Shown in pieces: positions 51,897 through 61,931 of a stretch of DNA of 64,000 nucleotides. The DNA is taken from positions 186,001 to 250,000 of the forward strand of contig NZ_SNZV01000003.1 of NCBI RefSeq assembly GCF_004364125.1, in the 5' to 3' direction. The notes below the pieces were generated by a model, which was given only the letters and a program-made list of their open reading frames with translations, had not been told where the DNA came from and searched no databases. The stretch comes from Sphingobacterium paludis (GTDB lineage: Bacteria; Bacteroidota; Bacteroidia; Sphingobacteriales; Sphingobacteriaceae). A program made the position numbers and the translations under genes. How positions within the stretch are numbered: the first letter of the stretch is position 1; every line of letters starts with the position of its first letter.

Positions 51897-52306
51897 TAAA
51901 GCCCAAGTTCGATGTTTCTGAGGTCAAAAAGGAGATTGCCGATTATAAGCTAAAGATGCTTGAAAAGGTCGCTTCCATATTGGTATCTCTTGCTGACACT
52001 ATTGCGGAGGACATTAGAACGAATGCAGACTACATGAACCATTCTTACAATTTGCGAAGTTCATCTGGGACAATCGTTTTTAGAGATGGTCTTATCATCC
52101 ACGAAAATTTTAAGCTAATGGGCGATGGATCTGAAGGCTTAGCGAAGGGTAAAAAGGTCGCTGAGGAAAACGTACCGCCATCTGGCATAGGAATGATGCT
52201 TATCGCAGGAGAAGACTACGCCTCTTACGTTGAGGCGAAAGACAATAAATGGGTTATCACGGGCAGCTCTATGATGCTTGCTCGACTATTACAAAGAATG
52301 GTATGA
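51884..52306 (+). CDS. Putative HK97 gp10-like tail-completion protein
   Basis: 140 residues with an N-terminal helix and the segment MLIAGEDYASYVEAKDNKWV, which resembles the strand region of HK97-gp10-type neck proteins. It overlaps the next start by 4 bp. Confidence 0.65.
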   Translation: MAVLIKPKFDVSEVKKEIADYKLKMLEKVASILVSLADTIAEDIRTNADYMNHSYNLRSSSGTIVFRDGLIIHENFKLMGDGSEGLAKGKKVAEENVPPSGIGMMLIAGEDYASYVEAKDNKWVITGSSMMLARLLQRMV

Positions 52307-52722
52307 CAGCAGCTGATGCATTGGATCATTTGTTTAATCTCATATGGACTAGCTCGCTTAAAAATGGGATTAAAGGCACAGTCAGACGATACTTCCGGCC
52401 TACAAATAGTGCTTTGGAAGATATAACTGTGAATGTGTTGAACGGAGATTTCGAGGAACTTCAAACCGGGATATTTCCAGTTAACATATACATCCCGAAT
52501 CCAAAGTACACCAACATTGTTGATGGACGACAGGTAACAATGATGGATATCCCCGACCAGACACGCATTAAAGTCCTTTCGGCGCTCAGCGAGATTGTAT
52601 TGAAGCGGCATTATGATAAAAAGAAGCATGTTCTGGTCGAGCTGGTCAATCAAATCATTCTTCCCGAAGCGGAGCAAACGATAATTAACAACAGAGTAAA
52701 ATTAACTATTAAAAATCTATAG
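52303..52722 (+). CDS. Putative tail terminator / neck protein
   Basis: 139 residues from the ATG at 52303. Alpha/beta pattern (TDRP-like VRRYFRPTNSALEDITVNVL, HVLVELVNQIILPEAEQTII). Its place between gp10-like and tail-tube genes fits a tail terminator. Family not recognised with certainty. Confidence 0.6.
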   Translation: MTAADALDHLFNLIWTSSLKNGIKGTVRRYFRPTNSALEDITVNVLNGDFEELQTGIFPVNIYIPNPKYTNIVDGRQVTMMDIPDQTRIKVLSALSEIVLKRHYDKKKHVLVELVNQIILPEAEQTIINNRVKLTIKNL

Positions 52723-52724
52723 CT

Positions 52725-53234
52725 ATGGCAGTAGAAAAATCAAGTTTAGGATTAAAGCGGATCGGCATAGCTGATGTTCTTCCAAACGCTTTACCAGCGG
52801 CTTTTACAGAGTTGGAAGACGCGCAGATTGATTCTGCATCCGTAACGGAGTCTGAACCGACAACCGAAGATGTGCGTATCGAGCAGAAAAAAGGCATATA
52901 TCGAAGAATAGAAACGGCGGAGGGCTCAACCGTATTTACAGTTCAGCTGTACGATGTATCCGCGGATAACATTGCCGCATTGAAAGGTGGTACCGTCACT
53001 CCCGCGACGGCGCAAGTAGGAAAACGCTGGGCAAGAAAGGAAACTGTAGAGATCACAAAGGCACTTGAACTTGTGACTTTGGATGATTACAAGATCTACA
53101 TTCCCAATGGATACGTAATTGCGCTAATCACATGGGCATTGTCAAAATCAGCGTTAGCGACTATTACATTAACAATTACGGCACAAGATCATGAGTTGGG
53201 TGATATCTTAATAGAGGAACCTCTGGAAGATTAA
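52725..53234 (+). CDS. Putative major tail (tube) protein
   Basis: 169 residues, mainly beta-strands. A conserved-looking end (DYKIYIPNGYVIALITWALSKSALATITLTIT) and the position before the tail chaperones indicate the tail-tube subunit. A terminator directly follows, giving it an independent 3' end, as common for highly expressed tail tubes. Confidence 0.7.
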   Translation: MAVEKSSLGLKRIGIADVLPNALPAAFTELEDAQIDSASVTESEPTTEDVRIEQKKGIYRRIETAEGSTVFTVQLYDVSADNIAALKGGTVTPATAQVGKRWARKETVEITKALELVTLDDYKIYIPNGYVIALITWALSKSALATITLTITAQDHELGDILIEEPLED

Positions 53235-53254
53235 AAATAGTTGATGTGCTAAAG

Positions 53255-53285
53255 AAGCCCTTATAAGATATTGTAAGGGCTTTTG
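53255..53285 (+). terminator. Intrinsic terminator after the tail-tube gene
   Basis: Stem AAGCCCTTA/TAAGGGCTT (53255-53263 with 53274-53282) and TTTTG. It separates tail tube from tail-chaperone expression. Confidence 0.75.
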
Positions 53286-53327
53286 TATATAACTAAGAAT
53301 TATATAAATTATATCCTACAAAGTGCA

Positions 53328-53825
53328 ATGAACGATAATAAAATCTTCGAAAGCTTCGCTGAGAAGCCGCTAGAATTTACTTTTACACTTGAACCGCGGA
53401 ACTGGTTCGAAAAGCTCTTATTCAGATTCAAAGTTCGCCCTAATGTGCGAGTTGTTCACGTGAAACCAATAACATTAGGCGCCCGAGGCTTGTACAGCAA
53501 ATATGCTCTAAAGCTAGACATTGACAAGATTGCGAAGGACGTTTCAAAGACAAGAGCGCAGCTTTTGGTTAGTGAACATATCGATGCCTTAGTTATGGCC
53601 ATAGCGATCGTTCTGAATAATAAAGAATCTGTACCGCCTAAATGGATGCTTAGAGAGATACGCAATTTGTCCCAAGTGGAATTGAACGACCTCCTGCTAT
53701 TTGTCCAAGCTAGTATCGATACAGATTCTTTTCTAAGTTCTATCATCTCGATAAACGGGATGAGCCTCAAAACGGAGGAGATAATAGCCCCCGAAGAAAG
53801 CGAAAGCCCGGTACGTACAAAATAA
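53328..53825 (+). CDS. Tail assembly chaperone, gpG-like
   Basis: 165 residues from the ATG at 53328. Helical cytoplasmic protein; place between tail tube and tape measure is that of gpG-type chaperones. It ends ...VRTK-stop, where the last codons are ACA AAA TAA. The -1 frame from this point is open and continues into the next ORF without a stop, so a gpG-T-like fusion by ribosomal slippage is likely. Confidence 0.75.
   Translation: MNDNKIFESFAEKPLEFTFTLEPRNWFEKLLFRFKVRPNVRVVHVKPITLGARGLYSKYALKLDIDKIAKDVSKTRAQLLVSEHIDALVMAIAIVLNNKESVPPKWMLREIRNLSQVELNDLLLFVQASIDTDSFLSSIISINGMSLKTEEIIAPEESESPVRTK
53819..53825 (+). promoter_or_regulatory. Candidate -1 ribosomal frameshift site
   Basis: AAAA followed directly by the stop TAA: tRNA-Lys on AAA (53820-53822) can slip one base back onto AAA (53819-53821), with the stop in the A-site. 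Translation then proceeds ATA AAC TAC TGG GAG... into the 53852 ORF, adding nine codons before its ATG. Confidence 0.55.
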
Positions 53826-53851
53826 ACTACTGGGAGATTGTCGGAAACGCA

Positions 53852-54034
53852 ATGAAATACTGGGGGCTAACATTTAGTGAAGTGCTTTGGTCAGTCAGCT
53901 ATCAAAATCTAATTATGCTGAATATGAGCGTACCGCAATACGACAAGGATGGCAACAAAATAGAGCCTCCTGCAGAATTAACAAGTAAAGATTTAGCCGC
54001 AAGATTCAAAGGCAGAAAGAAAAAGGATAAATAA
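53852..54034 (+). CDS. Tail assembly chaperone T-part (probably made by frameshift)
   Basis: 60 codons from the first ATG, but the frame is open upstream through the end of the gpG-like gene. The extended part (YKINYWEIVGNAMKYWGLTF) reads as normal protein, so the natural product is likely a G-T fusion that binds the tape measure, as in lambda. Ends one base into the tape-measure start. Confidence 0.7.
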   Translation: MKYWGLTFSEVLWSVSYQNLIMLNMSVPQYDKDGNKIEPPAELTSKDLAARFKGRKKKDK

Positions 54035-57000
54035 TGGCTATCGAGCTTGATGGTAAACCGCTAAAATTTACGGCTGAATTTGACAGCAGAGAGGCTGAGC
54101 AAAATTTAGATTCCTTCTTGAAAAAGATTCAGGATGTTAACAGCCGTGGTGTAGGAAATACGTCTGCTCAAAAAGCTGCTGCCAAAGCATCTGGCCAATA
54201 CAAATCTATCCTTGACGATGCTACTACTGCGTTTGATGCTTTCGCCAATAAATCTAAAGATTTTTATTCTGAGATAGCAAAAGCTGAACTTGCCCTTCAA
54301 AAGATCCGGAATGAGCAAAACCAGCTTAACAGGGAGTTCCGTGATGGTATCACCACGGAGCAGGACCATATCAATAAGACTGCTCAATTAAATGGCCTTC
54401 GCGACCAGCTTTCAGAAAAGATTCGTAGTAACAAAGCGGAACTAAAATCATATGCTGATGAGGCTAAAAAACAGACTACGCCCAAGTTTACCGCACAAGA
54501 CACGTTGAATGAGCTTGCTGGGGCACACGGCGCTGGGAGCGGTTCACCTTTGCCAACCCTATCTGTAAATGAAGCCTTCGCAAAGGCAAACAAGCAGGCA
54601 ATTGCCGAACTGAATTCTGAACTCGATGAGCTTAACAAAAAGCTGAAGGCCGGGTCCATTACCAATGAGCAATACGCCAAAAGCAGTAAATCTATTAGTG
54701 ATAAATTAGAAGCGCTTAATGAAAATCAGAAGCATTTTACTGATAGCGTAAGTCAATCCGGGCAAATTGTTGCACAAGAAGGCCAAAAGCAAAAATCGGT
54801 TCTTGATAGTCTTTCTTCAGAATATAAGGAGCTTCTTCAAGATGCTACATCCGCATATTCAGGTGTTGATTCGCAAACTAAATACTTAACAACTTCCCTT
54901 TTAAAGCTAGAAACGGAAAGCAAGGATATCGCCGCTGCGCAAAAGGAGGTAACTGCTGCTTTCAAAAATGGTGACATCACCCAGAAGCAATACACCGACT
55001 CCACCAAAGCACTTATGGTGCAGCAAAATGCAGTTAAAGGTAGAATAGCTGAGACCAAAAGAGAGCTGAACAGCTTAGAGACTGTCGAGCGTAAAACTAT
55101 TGGCTCTATTGCAGAAAAGACGGCTAAGCTTACTCAACTCAAACTCAAATATGATAACCTTTCCCGTGCCCAAAGGGAAAATATTAACGTTGGTGGCAAG
55201 CTACGTAAAGAATATCAGGATCTAGTTAAGGAAATTGAAAGGCTAAACCGCGCGCTAAACGGAACCCGAGGTCAAGGCATTTCTTCGTTGTTGGGATCCG
55301 CAAGAGGTATTGCCGGCGCTTTAGGCATCACTTTCTCTGTGCAGCAGCTTGTTGCTTTTGGTAAAGAGCTGTATGACATTGCCAGAGAAGCTGAAGGTAT
55401 AGAACTGAGGTTTGCGAAAATCGGGGATACTCGCGGTTTAGAAAAGCTTCGCACTGCGACCCGAGGCACCGTATCGGATCTAGAGTTAATGAAACTTGCT
55501 GTCAATGCGGACAATTTCCGTATCCCCATGGATGTCTTGGCAAAAGGGTTGGAATTCGCTACTCGACGGGCGTCAGAAACTGGACAGAGTGTTGATTATT
55601 TGGTAAACTCATTTGTTACGGGATTAGGTCGCAAGTCCAAACTGATTCTGGATAATTTAGGTATTTCCGCTGTCGAGCTAAATGACGAAATCAGCAAAAC
55701 CGGCGATTTTGCGGCCTCCGTAGGCAACATCATCGAACGCGAGATGGCTAAATCCGGAACTGCAGTCGAGGGGTTAACTGAAAAAACAAATCGCCTTTCG
55801 GTAACGTGGGCTAACTTCAAAAAGAATCTCGCTGAAGGTATTACTGATTTCTTCGTGCCTGGTAGGCCAAATGCCGATAATGTCGAAAAACTTACGGAGG
55901 CCTATAAAAACAGTTTTGAAGCTATCAAAGGTTATAGTGATGATGCAAGAAAACGTTTCATAGACAATTCGCAAAAGCAGCTATCAGAAGTAAATAAGAA
56001 TATCCAAAACCTTACTATTGACAGTCCCGCATTCAAAAAACTCTACGAGGACAGCAAAAAGGATCGAAGCCTTTTGAAACGTGAGACACCCGATGATTAT
56101 CTAGCTAGACTACAAAAGCCTTTGATTGAGCAGCAGCAGGCGATACAAGCAACTTTAGCTTATGCACGTGGGGTAACTTCCGAAATGGCTATTCAAGCGC
56201 GTCAAGCAAAAGGCATTTTCTCCATGGCAGAGGTTCAAGAAAAGCTGGAAGATGCTAATCTAGTCTACAAAAATTCAGTCGGCGATGCCAAGCGTGCGGA
56301 GGCGAAGAAAGAAGTCGATAAATGGCAAAAGCTGTATGACGACATGAATATTAAATCGTCTAAAAAGCAAGAATCTGCAGCTGAAAAACTTCGGAAACAA
56401 ATCCAGAGGGATGAAGATGAAAGAGTAAAGCTTCTTGATAGTTGGTCTAAGGCAGATGCCGACTATTTAAATAAACAGATGTCTCGTGATCAGCAGGAAA
56501 TAGAAAGTGTCAAAAACAAGTACGCTGAGATCCGAAAGGCTATTGAGAAGTACAATAGAGATACAAAGGGGAAACGGATATCCCTTGTTGGACTAGATAC
56601 TAGCATGCAAAACTCCATAACTGCAGTTCAAGATCGACAAGCTACGGATAAAAGAATTAAGCTTTATCAGCAAGATTATGAGAACTACTCCAAATACGAG
56701 AATTTAAAACTTGAGCTTGGAGAAGAGGTCGCGGACGGTCAATATGGAAAATACAAAACTGCATTAACTAAGATTGGTGCAGAGTATGCAGCATTAATTT
56801 CAAAGATGTTCTCTATTGGGTTGACGTACAATGAAACCTCACTGTTCAAAGCTTTAGATAGTGTAATGAAAGATCAGGGAGACAAGCAAAAAGGTGCCTT
56901 CAACACGTTATTATCCCAATACCAGACGTACACTCAAAAAAGGGTACAATTAACGGAAAAGTTTAACAAGGAACTTGCTGATTTAGAGGCTAAGGGAGAA

Positions 57001-58680
57001 ACTGATAGAGCAAAAAGAGCAAAGCAACTTTTCGATGAATCGCAAAAGCAGCTTTTCATCGATGAGGTAGAAGATAGTCCGGAATACAAAAAAGCTATCG
57101 AGAATATTGAGAGATCTTCCCAAACGTTGCTCTCAAGTGCTTTCAAGATTGGGAAGGAGTCTGTCTACAAGATTATCGACGGTATGACCGATGCGAGCAA
57201 CGAGCAAAAGGCAAATCTAAAAAAAATCTTTAGCGAATTTTTCGATCAAGGCGAGCAAGCTGCTAACGAGGGGATGCTAAGTAGAATTGCACAGATGACC
57301 GATGGATTCGGACAGCTGGTGCAAAGTTCGTTTCAATTTAAAGACAATCTAGATGGTGGATTAGAGACCATCTCAAATATGCTCCGTACAGCTTCGCAAC
57401 TTTCACAGGTACTAGCTGAAAACCAACGAAACGAAAATGGAACGCTGAATGAAGCCGGGAAGGCTTTGTCGTCCATTGGAGCTATTGGAGCTATTGCCGG
57501 AGCGCTTTTTTCTCTTGGATCTGCTATTTCTAACGGGTTCAATAGAGCGCGGGAACAGGCTAACGCAGAAATTCAACAGCAATACGATTTTCAAAACGAT
57601 CGGCAGCTCAGAGTAACTGAAGCTGTTACAAAGGCACTTGAACGTCAGCTTGAGCTTATCACAGAAATCTATGGAGCCGATCGGTTGGATAAATATGCTG
57701 AATCTTTAGAGAACATCCGCTCAAACTGGATAGATATCAACAACCAGTTGGCCGGTCGCTATATGCTAACTAACAACGATCAATTCGCCAATGATATTCT
57801 TCGCAGGTTAAATAATGGCGAGACACAGAAGCAAATTTTAAAGTCTTGGTCGGTCACCTCGAAGGAATATTGGCGCGCGAATAACGTGCTAGAAAACTTG
57901 GATATGTTCCAGCGGCTAGAAAGTCTGCCACAAGATATCACCAAGGCGCGTGAGAAGCTTGCTGCATTGCAATATCAAGCTAATTTGGGCAACGTAGACG
58001 ATTATACGCAGAAACTTATCGATCAACTGCAAGCACAGATAGATCTTTACGACGAAACTCTGAACAAACTACGCGAGGAAACCACAGGTAACGCGTTTTC
58101 TTCATTATTGAGCGAAGTAAGCCAATTGTTTTTGAACGAGGGCCAAAACGCTGCTCAGGCTTGGACGGATGGTTTTGACAAGGTGATGGAAAACTACATG
58201 ATGCAAAAATTTTCACGTGATTACCTACAGGAGAAAATGCAATCATGGTATGAGACTATGGCGACATTTGCCGAAGACGGAATGGACGAGAATGAGCGCA
58301 AGGAACTTCGCAAACAATGGGATGCAATCCGGGCAGAAGGTGATAAGCGCATAGAAGACATGAGAAAGGTTCTCGGGCTAGAAGACAATAAAAGCTCTTC
58401 ACTCAAATCCGAATCTATCGCTCAATCCATCACAGAATCCACCGGCTCCGAAATTGTCGGCACATTCCGCGCGGGCTATGATATATGGAAGCGCCAGCTT
58501 AATGCTATGGAGCTACAGAACAAAACGCAGGTATCACTTCTGCAGGTAGCTAATGACAAGCTTCTTGTGCTTAACGCAATCAACATCAATACGGCAAATA
58601 CAGTTGCTCGGCTTGATACGGCGGTGAAGCACCTTCAAAACATTGATAAAAACTTGGGAGGGGCATATGCTAGGAACTAG
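54034..58680 (+). CDS. Tail tape measure protein
   Basis: 1548 residues, by far the largest phage gene. Long coiled coils (residues about 20-430 and 700-1000), a hydrophobic region around 410-440 (ARGIAGALGITFSVQQLVAF) and another near 1150 (ALSSIGAIGAIAGALFSLGSAI). Its length sets tail length; at about 1.5 Angstrom per residue this is a tail of roughly 230 nm. The first gene after the chaperones, as expected. Confidence 0.9.
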   Translation: MAIELDGKPLKFTAEFDSREAEQNLDSFLKKIQDVNSRGVGNTSAQKAAAKASGQYKSILDDATTAFDAFANKSKDFYSEIAKAELALQKIRNEQNQLNREFRDGITTEQDHINKTAQLNGLRDQLSEKIRSNKAELKSYADEAKKQTTPKFTAQDTLNELAGAHGAGSGSPLPTLSVNEAFAKANKQAIAELNSELDELNKKLKAGSITNEQYAKSSKSISDKLEALNENQKHFTDSVSQSGQIVAQEGQKQKSVLDSLSSEYKELLQDATSAYSGVDSQTKYLTTSLLKLETESKDIAAAQKEVTAAFKNGDITQKQYTDSTKALMVQQNAVKGRIAETKRELNSLETVERKTIGSIAEKTAKLTQLKLKYDNLSRAQRENINVGGKLRKEYQDLVKEIERLNRALNGTRGQGISSLLGSARGIAGALGITFSVQQLVAFGKELYDIAREAEGIELRFAKIGDTRGLEKLRTATRGTVSDLELMKLAVNADNFRIPMDVLAKGLEFATRRASETGQSVDYLVNSFVTGLGRKSKLILDNLGISAVELNDEISKTGDFAASVGNIIEREMAKSGTAVEGLTEKTNRLSVTWANFKKNLAEGITDFFVPGRPNADNVEKLTEAYKNSFEAIKGYSDDARKRFIDNSQKQLSEVNKNIQNLTIDSPAFKKLYEDSKKDRSLLKRETPDDYLARLQKPLIEQQQAIQATLAYARGVTSEMAIQARQAKGIFSMAEVQEKLEDANLVYKNSVGDAKRAEAKKEVDKWQKLYDDMNIKSSKKQESAAEKLRKQIQRDEDERVKLLDSWSKADADYLNKQMSRDQQEIESVKNKYAEIRKAIEKYNRDTKGKRISLVGLDTSMQNSITAVQDRQATDKRIKLYQQDYENYSKYENLKLELGEEVADGQYGKYKTALTKIGAEYAALISKMFSIGLTYNETSLFKALDSVMKDQGDKQKGAFNTLLSQYQTYTQKRVQLTEKFNKELADLEAKGETDRAKRAKQLFDESQKQLFIDEVEDSPEYKKAIENIERSSQTLLSSAFKIGKESVYKIIDGMTDASNEQKANLKKIFSEFFDQGEQAANEGMLSRIAQMTDGFGQLVQSSFQFKDNLDGGLETISNMLRTASQLSQVLAENQRNENGTLNEAGKALSSIGAIGAIAGALFSLGSAISNGFNRAREQANAEIQQQYDFQNDRQLRVTEAVTKALERQLELITEIYGADRLDKYAESLENIRSNWIDINNQLAGRYMLTNNDQFANDILRRLNNGETQKQILKSWSVTSKEYWRANNVLENLDMFQRLESLPQDITKAREKLAALQYQANLGNVDDYTQKLIDQLQAQIDLYDETLNKLREETTGNAFSSLLSEVSQLFLNEGQNAAQAWTDGFDKVMENYMMQKFSRDYLQEKMQSWYETMATFAEDGMDENERKELRKQWDAIRAEGDKRIEDMRKVLGLEDNKSSSLKSESIAQSITESTGSEIVGTFRAGYDIWKRQLNAMELQNKTQVSLLQVANDKLLVLNAININTANTVARLDTAVKHLQNIDKNLGGAYARN

Positions 58681-59182
58681 TTTTAACGATAAGACGCAGG
58701 AAGCGCTTGGAATCCACTTTAAACGCGGCACCTTGTACAATCAGCTGCTACGTTTTCCCAAGCCAAAGGAACGCTATTCATACGACTGGAAGAATGAGCA
58801 CGGCAAAGAAGTTGATGAGTTAAGCCCGACTGTTTACGAAGCAATCCAATACAATGTCAGCTGCTATCTTGAAGCAAAAGATCTTCCAGACTTTATGGCT
58901 AAGCGTGCAGCGCTCTTAGCGATCCTATCCGATCCAAAAGGCTTCATCTTAACAAGCCACACGCTCGGGTTATCGTATAAGCTTCGCTACATAGATAGCC
59001 CTTCATTTAATACGCTCACGCCGATATGGACCGGCGGCAAGTTGTACGCAGAGTTCACATTGACGCTTGAAAACAATTACGCCCCGACGATCAACGTATT
59101 TGAGCTCGCTGATGAGGAAAGCTTGATCGTAACGGAATCGGGTGATCAGATATATGTCGAGGCATACTCGCAAAACTTTTAA
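58667..59182 (+). CDS. Putative distal tail protein
   Basis: 171 residues from the ATG at 58667, preceded by a GGGAGGGG Shine-Dalgarno-like stretch; it overlaps the tape-measure end by 14 bp. Beta-rich (LSYKLRYIDSPSFNTLTPIW, AEFTLTLENNYAPTI), as in Dit-type hub proteins that follow the tape measure in siphoviruses. Confidence 0.68.
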   Translation: MLGTSFNDKTQEALGIHFKRGTLYNQLLRFPKPKERYSYDWKNEHGKEVDELSPTVYEAIQYNVSCYLEAKDLPDFMAKRAALLAILSDPKGFILTSHTLGLSYKLRYIDSPSFNTLTPIWTGGKLYAEFTLTLENNYAPTINVFELADEESLIVTESGDQIYVEAYSQNF

Positions 59183-59184
59183 AA

Positions 59185-61917
59185 ATGGAAATACAGGTAT
59201 ACAGGAAACAGGTCGAGACGGTAAAGCTACCGTTAAATGTGTCAACGTTCAGCGATGCGCTGATGGGGTCGCACGAGCTTGTATTTGATTTCACGGTACC
59301 TGTTCTACTTGATATCCAAGTTGGAGATTACATCACCTATAAGGGTGAGCGGATGAACGTTAATCTGGTACCTACGTACGGCCATGATGGAATGAATATT
59401 TACGGCATCATCTTCCAAGGTGTACGGCATGACCTAGAACGCTGGCTACTCAAAGATGAGGGTACGACCTATGTGGAGTATTTCGGCGACCTAAGCGACT
59501 ACATGGCTATGCTTTTGGACTCTGTCAATGGAAGTGATACTGGCTGGACGTTGGGCGAACTTGACGAGACTGAGCCTAAAGCGCTCGTATTCGATAATGT
59601 TTATATGTGGGATGCCCTTACCATGATTGCGGAGCTGTTTGAACTCGAATGGATTATCCGTGGCAAGGTGATCAGCGTAAAGAAAACGGTTGGTCAGGTT
59701 CGCGCCCTTTCCTTCTCCTATGGCAAAGGTAATGGGCTATACAGCCTGAGCCGCGAGAACATCGACGGCGGTAGAATCATCACCCGCGCTTTCGCTATCG
59801 GTGGTTCTCAGAATTTGCCTGCTGGATATGGACCGAAACGGCTCACCATGCCCGGGCATCTTGAAGATGCAGCAGCTATCGCAGCTTACGGACTTCGTGA
59901 GGGATCGTATAGCAATGAGGATATCTATCCGCATCGCACTGGCACCGTGAGCGGAATTGATCAGATTAATGAAGGTACCTGGGTAATTGCTGATAGCGGT
60001 CTGGATTTCGATCTAAATGGGCAGCGCATCGCAAATACCGATGCTCAGGTCGTTTTCTCCTCCGGGGCACTGAACGGGCAAGCTTTCAAAATACTTTCTT
60101 ACAACCATGCACGCAAGGAGATCCGCTACGAAGCTAACAAGGACAGCAATGGTAAGCTAACTCCTGCCGACCTGTTCCGAGCAGAAATAGGCGATAAATA
60201 TACTATTGTCGGTATTCGTATGCCGCAGTCGTACGTTGACGCGGCGCTTGCAGAGCTAAAAGAAAAGGCGCAGGAATATCTTGACAGCAATAAAGTGCCT
60301 CGTGTTCGCTATTCGCTTGAAATCGACCTGTATCGCGCAAAGGTTCAGAATTATACTTTAAATGCCGGTGATATTATCAACGTAAAGAATGACAAGATCG
60401 GACTTGATGCCGATATCAGAGTAACCACGGTTTCCTATCCGGGACATTTCCCACAGGTGCTGGAAAACGGCATGCGCTTTACCTCCGAGATAGCGAACGA
60501 GGTCACGTACAATCGAATGCAGAAGGTCGAGAAGGACATCAAGGAGACGCGTAACGTCGTAACCCAGGTGAGCCGTACATCGTGGGAAAATGATCGCCGG
60601 AACGTGGTTGCGCTGAATGAGTTCATTGGTAAGGTACTGGATCCTGATGGCAACTTGCAGGAGCCTTTGCTTAAAGCAATAGTGGGCTTCTTCGGTACCC
60701 AATCTATGTTCTATGATCTGGACGGCGTAACCTACGTGACCAATGTTGGTGGAAATCCTAATGCATTTTCTATCAGCGGTGGCAGGTTGATCCACAAGGT
60801 CTACAAGATTGAAGGGCTTGGATATATATGGAACCTTGTGCCGCTTTCGGTATCAGCTTTGGATCCATTAAAGCCATATTACCTAGCCGCTAAGTGTAGC
60901 CGCACCGCTTTAACTGGGGAATGGGTATTGTCGGAAACGCAATTCGCCACGGAAGCTGAAGCAGGTTATTGGTATTTCAATCTTGGGATCCTGTCAAGCG
61001 TGATCGAGGGGCGCAGGTCACTTGAATCAACCAAAGGCTACACACTTATATCAGGCGGTCAGATCGTCACTGATACGATTTCAGCCTATCAGATCAACGT
61101 CGAGAAATTGTTTGCGCAGCTTATTAGTGTCGGTTCTCAGGGCTTCGAAAAAGCCGGTATTTCCGGACTGGCAGATCAGGGCAACCTTTCGCAAAGATTC
61201 TGGGCAGGGGCTACAGCCGCAAATCGGTATCAAGCTCCTTTTCAGGTTTTGGAAGATGGTAGCATGAAAGCTTTTAAAGGCGAGGTCGGTGGATTTAAGA
61301 TCGATTCCAATTCTCTTCGTGTCGGTACAAATGATACATGGGATGTTAATGGACGATCGGTATTCCTGACACCTGAATACTTTATGCTCCGCGAGAATGG
61401 AACCATCCGTGGCCAGCGCCGCGAATTCTCATGGAACCTGTACAAAGAGCAATTTGGGGCAAGACAATCCGCAGCCGCTTCCATATTCAATACGGTGGCT
61501 ACAGCTGATCCGCAGTTTCCATACACGAACGTAGCACTGGAACTGGATGCAAAGAATGGCAACCACAATTACGCTTTATATGTGCAAAGCGGGATGTCGC
61601 GGTTTAAAGCAATAGCGAAAGCATTTCAGACCATCACGGGCACTGGGCAAGCTATAAATGAAGAGTTCTCGATGGTATTTATTAATCCGGGAGTTGTTCC
61701 CGGGAACATTCCCCTTCCCAGCTACCCTGAGCTCGGCTATCAGGTAACGATTAAAAATCTGAGCAACAACGATTTCTTTCTGGTGTCGAATAATGGATCG
61801 ATCATACAGGAGAATGGATCGGCAACTAATTCCAATAGTTTCAGACGATATGCTATCAAGACTTTTTTCTTTAAAGGTGACTACTGGATAGAGATGTTTC
61901 AACAAAGTAATAACTAA
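59185..61917 (+). CDS. Tail hub / tail-associated protein (Tal-like)
   Basis: 910 residues. The N-terminal 400 residues match the gp27-like hub fold of prophage tail proteins (FSDALMGSHELVFDFTVPVL, LDIQVGDYITYKGERMNV; YTLNAGDIINVKNDKIGL). The centre and C-terminus are strand-rich carrier/peptidase-free domains (EEFSMVFINPGVVPGN) that probably hold the fibres. No peptidase motif found. Starts 2 bp after the Dit-like gene. Confidence 0.8.
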   Translation: MEIQVYRKQVETVKLPLNVSTFSDALMGSHELVFDFTVPVLLDIQVGDYITYKGERMNVNLVPTYGHDGMNIYGIIFQGVRHDLERWLLKDEGTTYVEYFGDLSDYMAMLLDSVNGSDTGWTLGELDETEPKALVFDNVYMWDALTMIAELFELEWIIRGKVISVKKTVGQVRALSFSYGKGNGLYSLSRENIDGGRIITRAFAIGGSQNLPAGYGPKRLTMPGHLEDAAAIAAYGLREGSYSNEDIYPHRTGTVSGIDQINEGTWVIADSGLDFDLNGQRIANTDAQVVFSSGALNGQAFKILSYNHARKEIRYEANKDSNGKLTPADLFRAEIGDKYTIVGIRMPQSYVDAALAELKEKAQEYLDSNKVPRVRYSLEIDLYRAKVQNYTLNAGDIINVKNDKIGLDADIRVTTVSYPGHFPQVLENGMRFTSEIANEVTYNRMQKVEKDIKETRNVVTQVSRTSWENDRRNVVALNEFIGKVLDPDGNLQEPLLKAIVGFFGTQSMFYDLDGVTYVTNVGGNPNAFSISGGRLIHKVYKIEGLGYIWNLVPLSVSALDPLKPYYLAAKCSRTALTGEWVLSETQFATEAEAGYWYFNLGILSSVIEGRRSLESTKGYTLISGGQIVTDTISAYQINVEKLFAQLISVGSQGFEKAGISGLADQGNLSQRFWAGATAANRYQAPFQVLEDGSMKAFKGEVGGFKIDSNSLRVGTNDTWDVNGRSVFLTPEYFMLRENGTIRGQRREFSWNLYKEQFGARQSAAASIFNTVATADPQFPYTNVALELDAKNGNHNYALYVQSGMSRFKAIAKAFQTITGTGQAINEEFSMVFINPGVVPGNIPLPSYPELGYQVTIKNLSNNDFFLVSNNGSIIQENGSATNSNSFRRYAIKTFFFKGDYWIEMFQQSNN

Positions 61918-61931
61918 CAATTAATTAAGAT

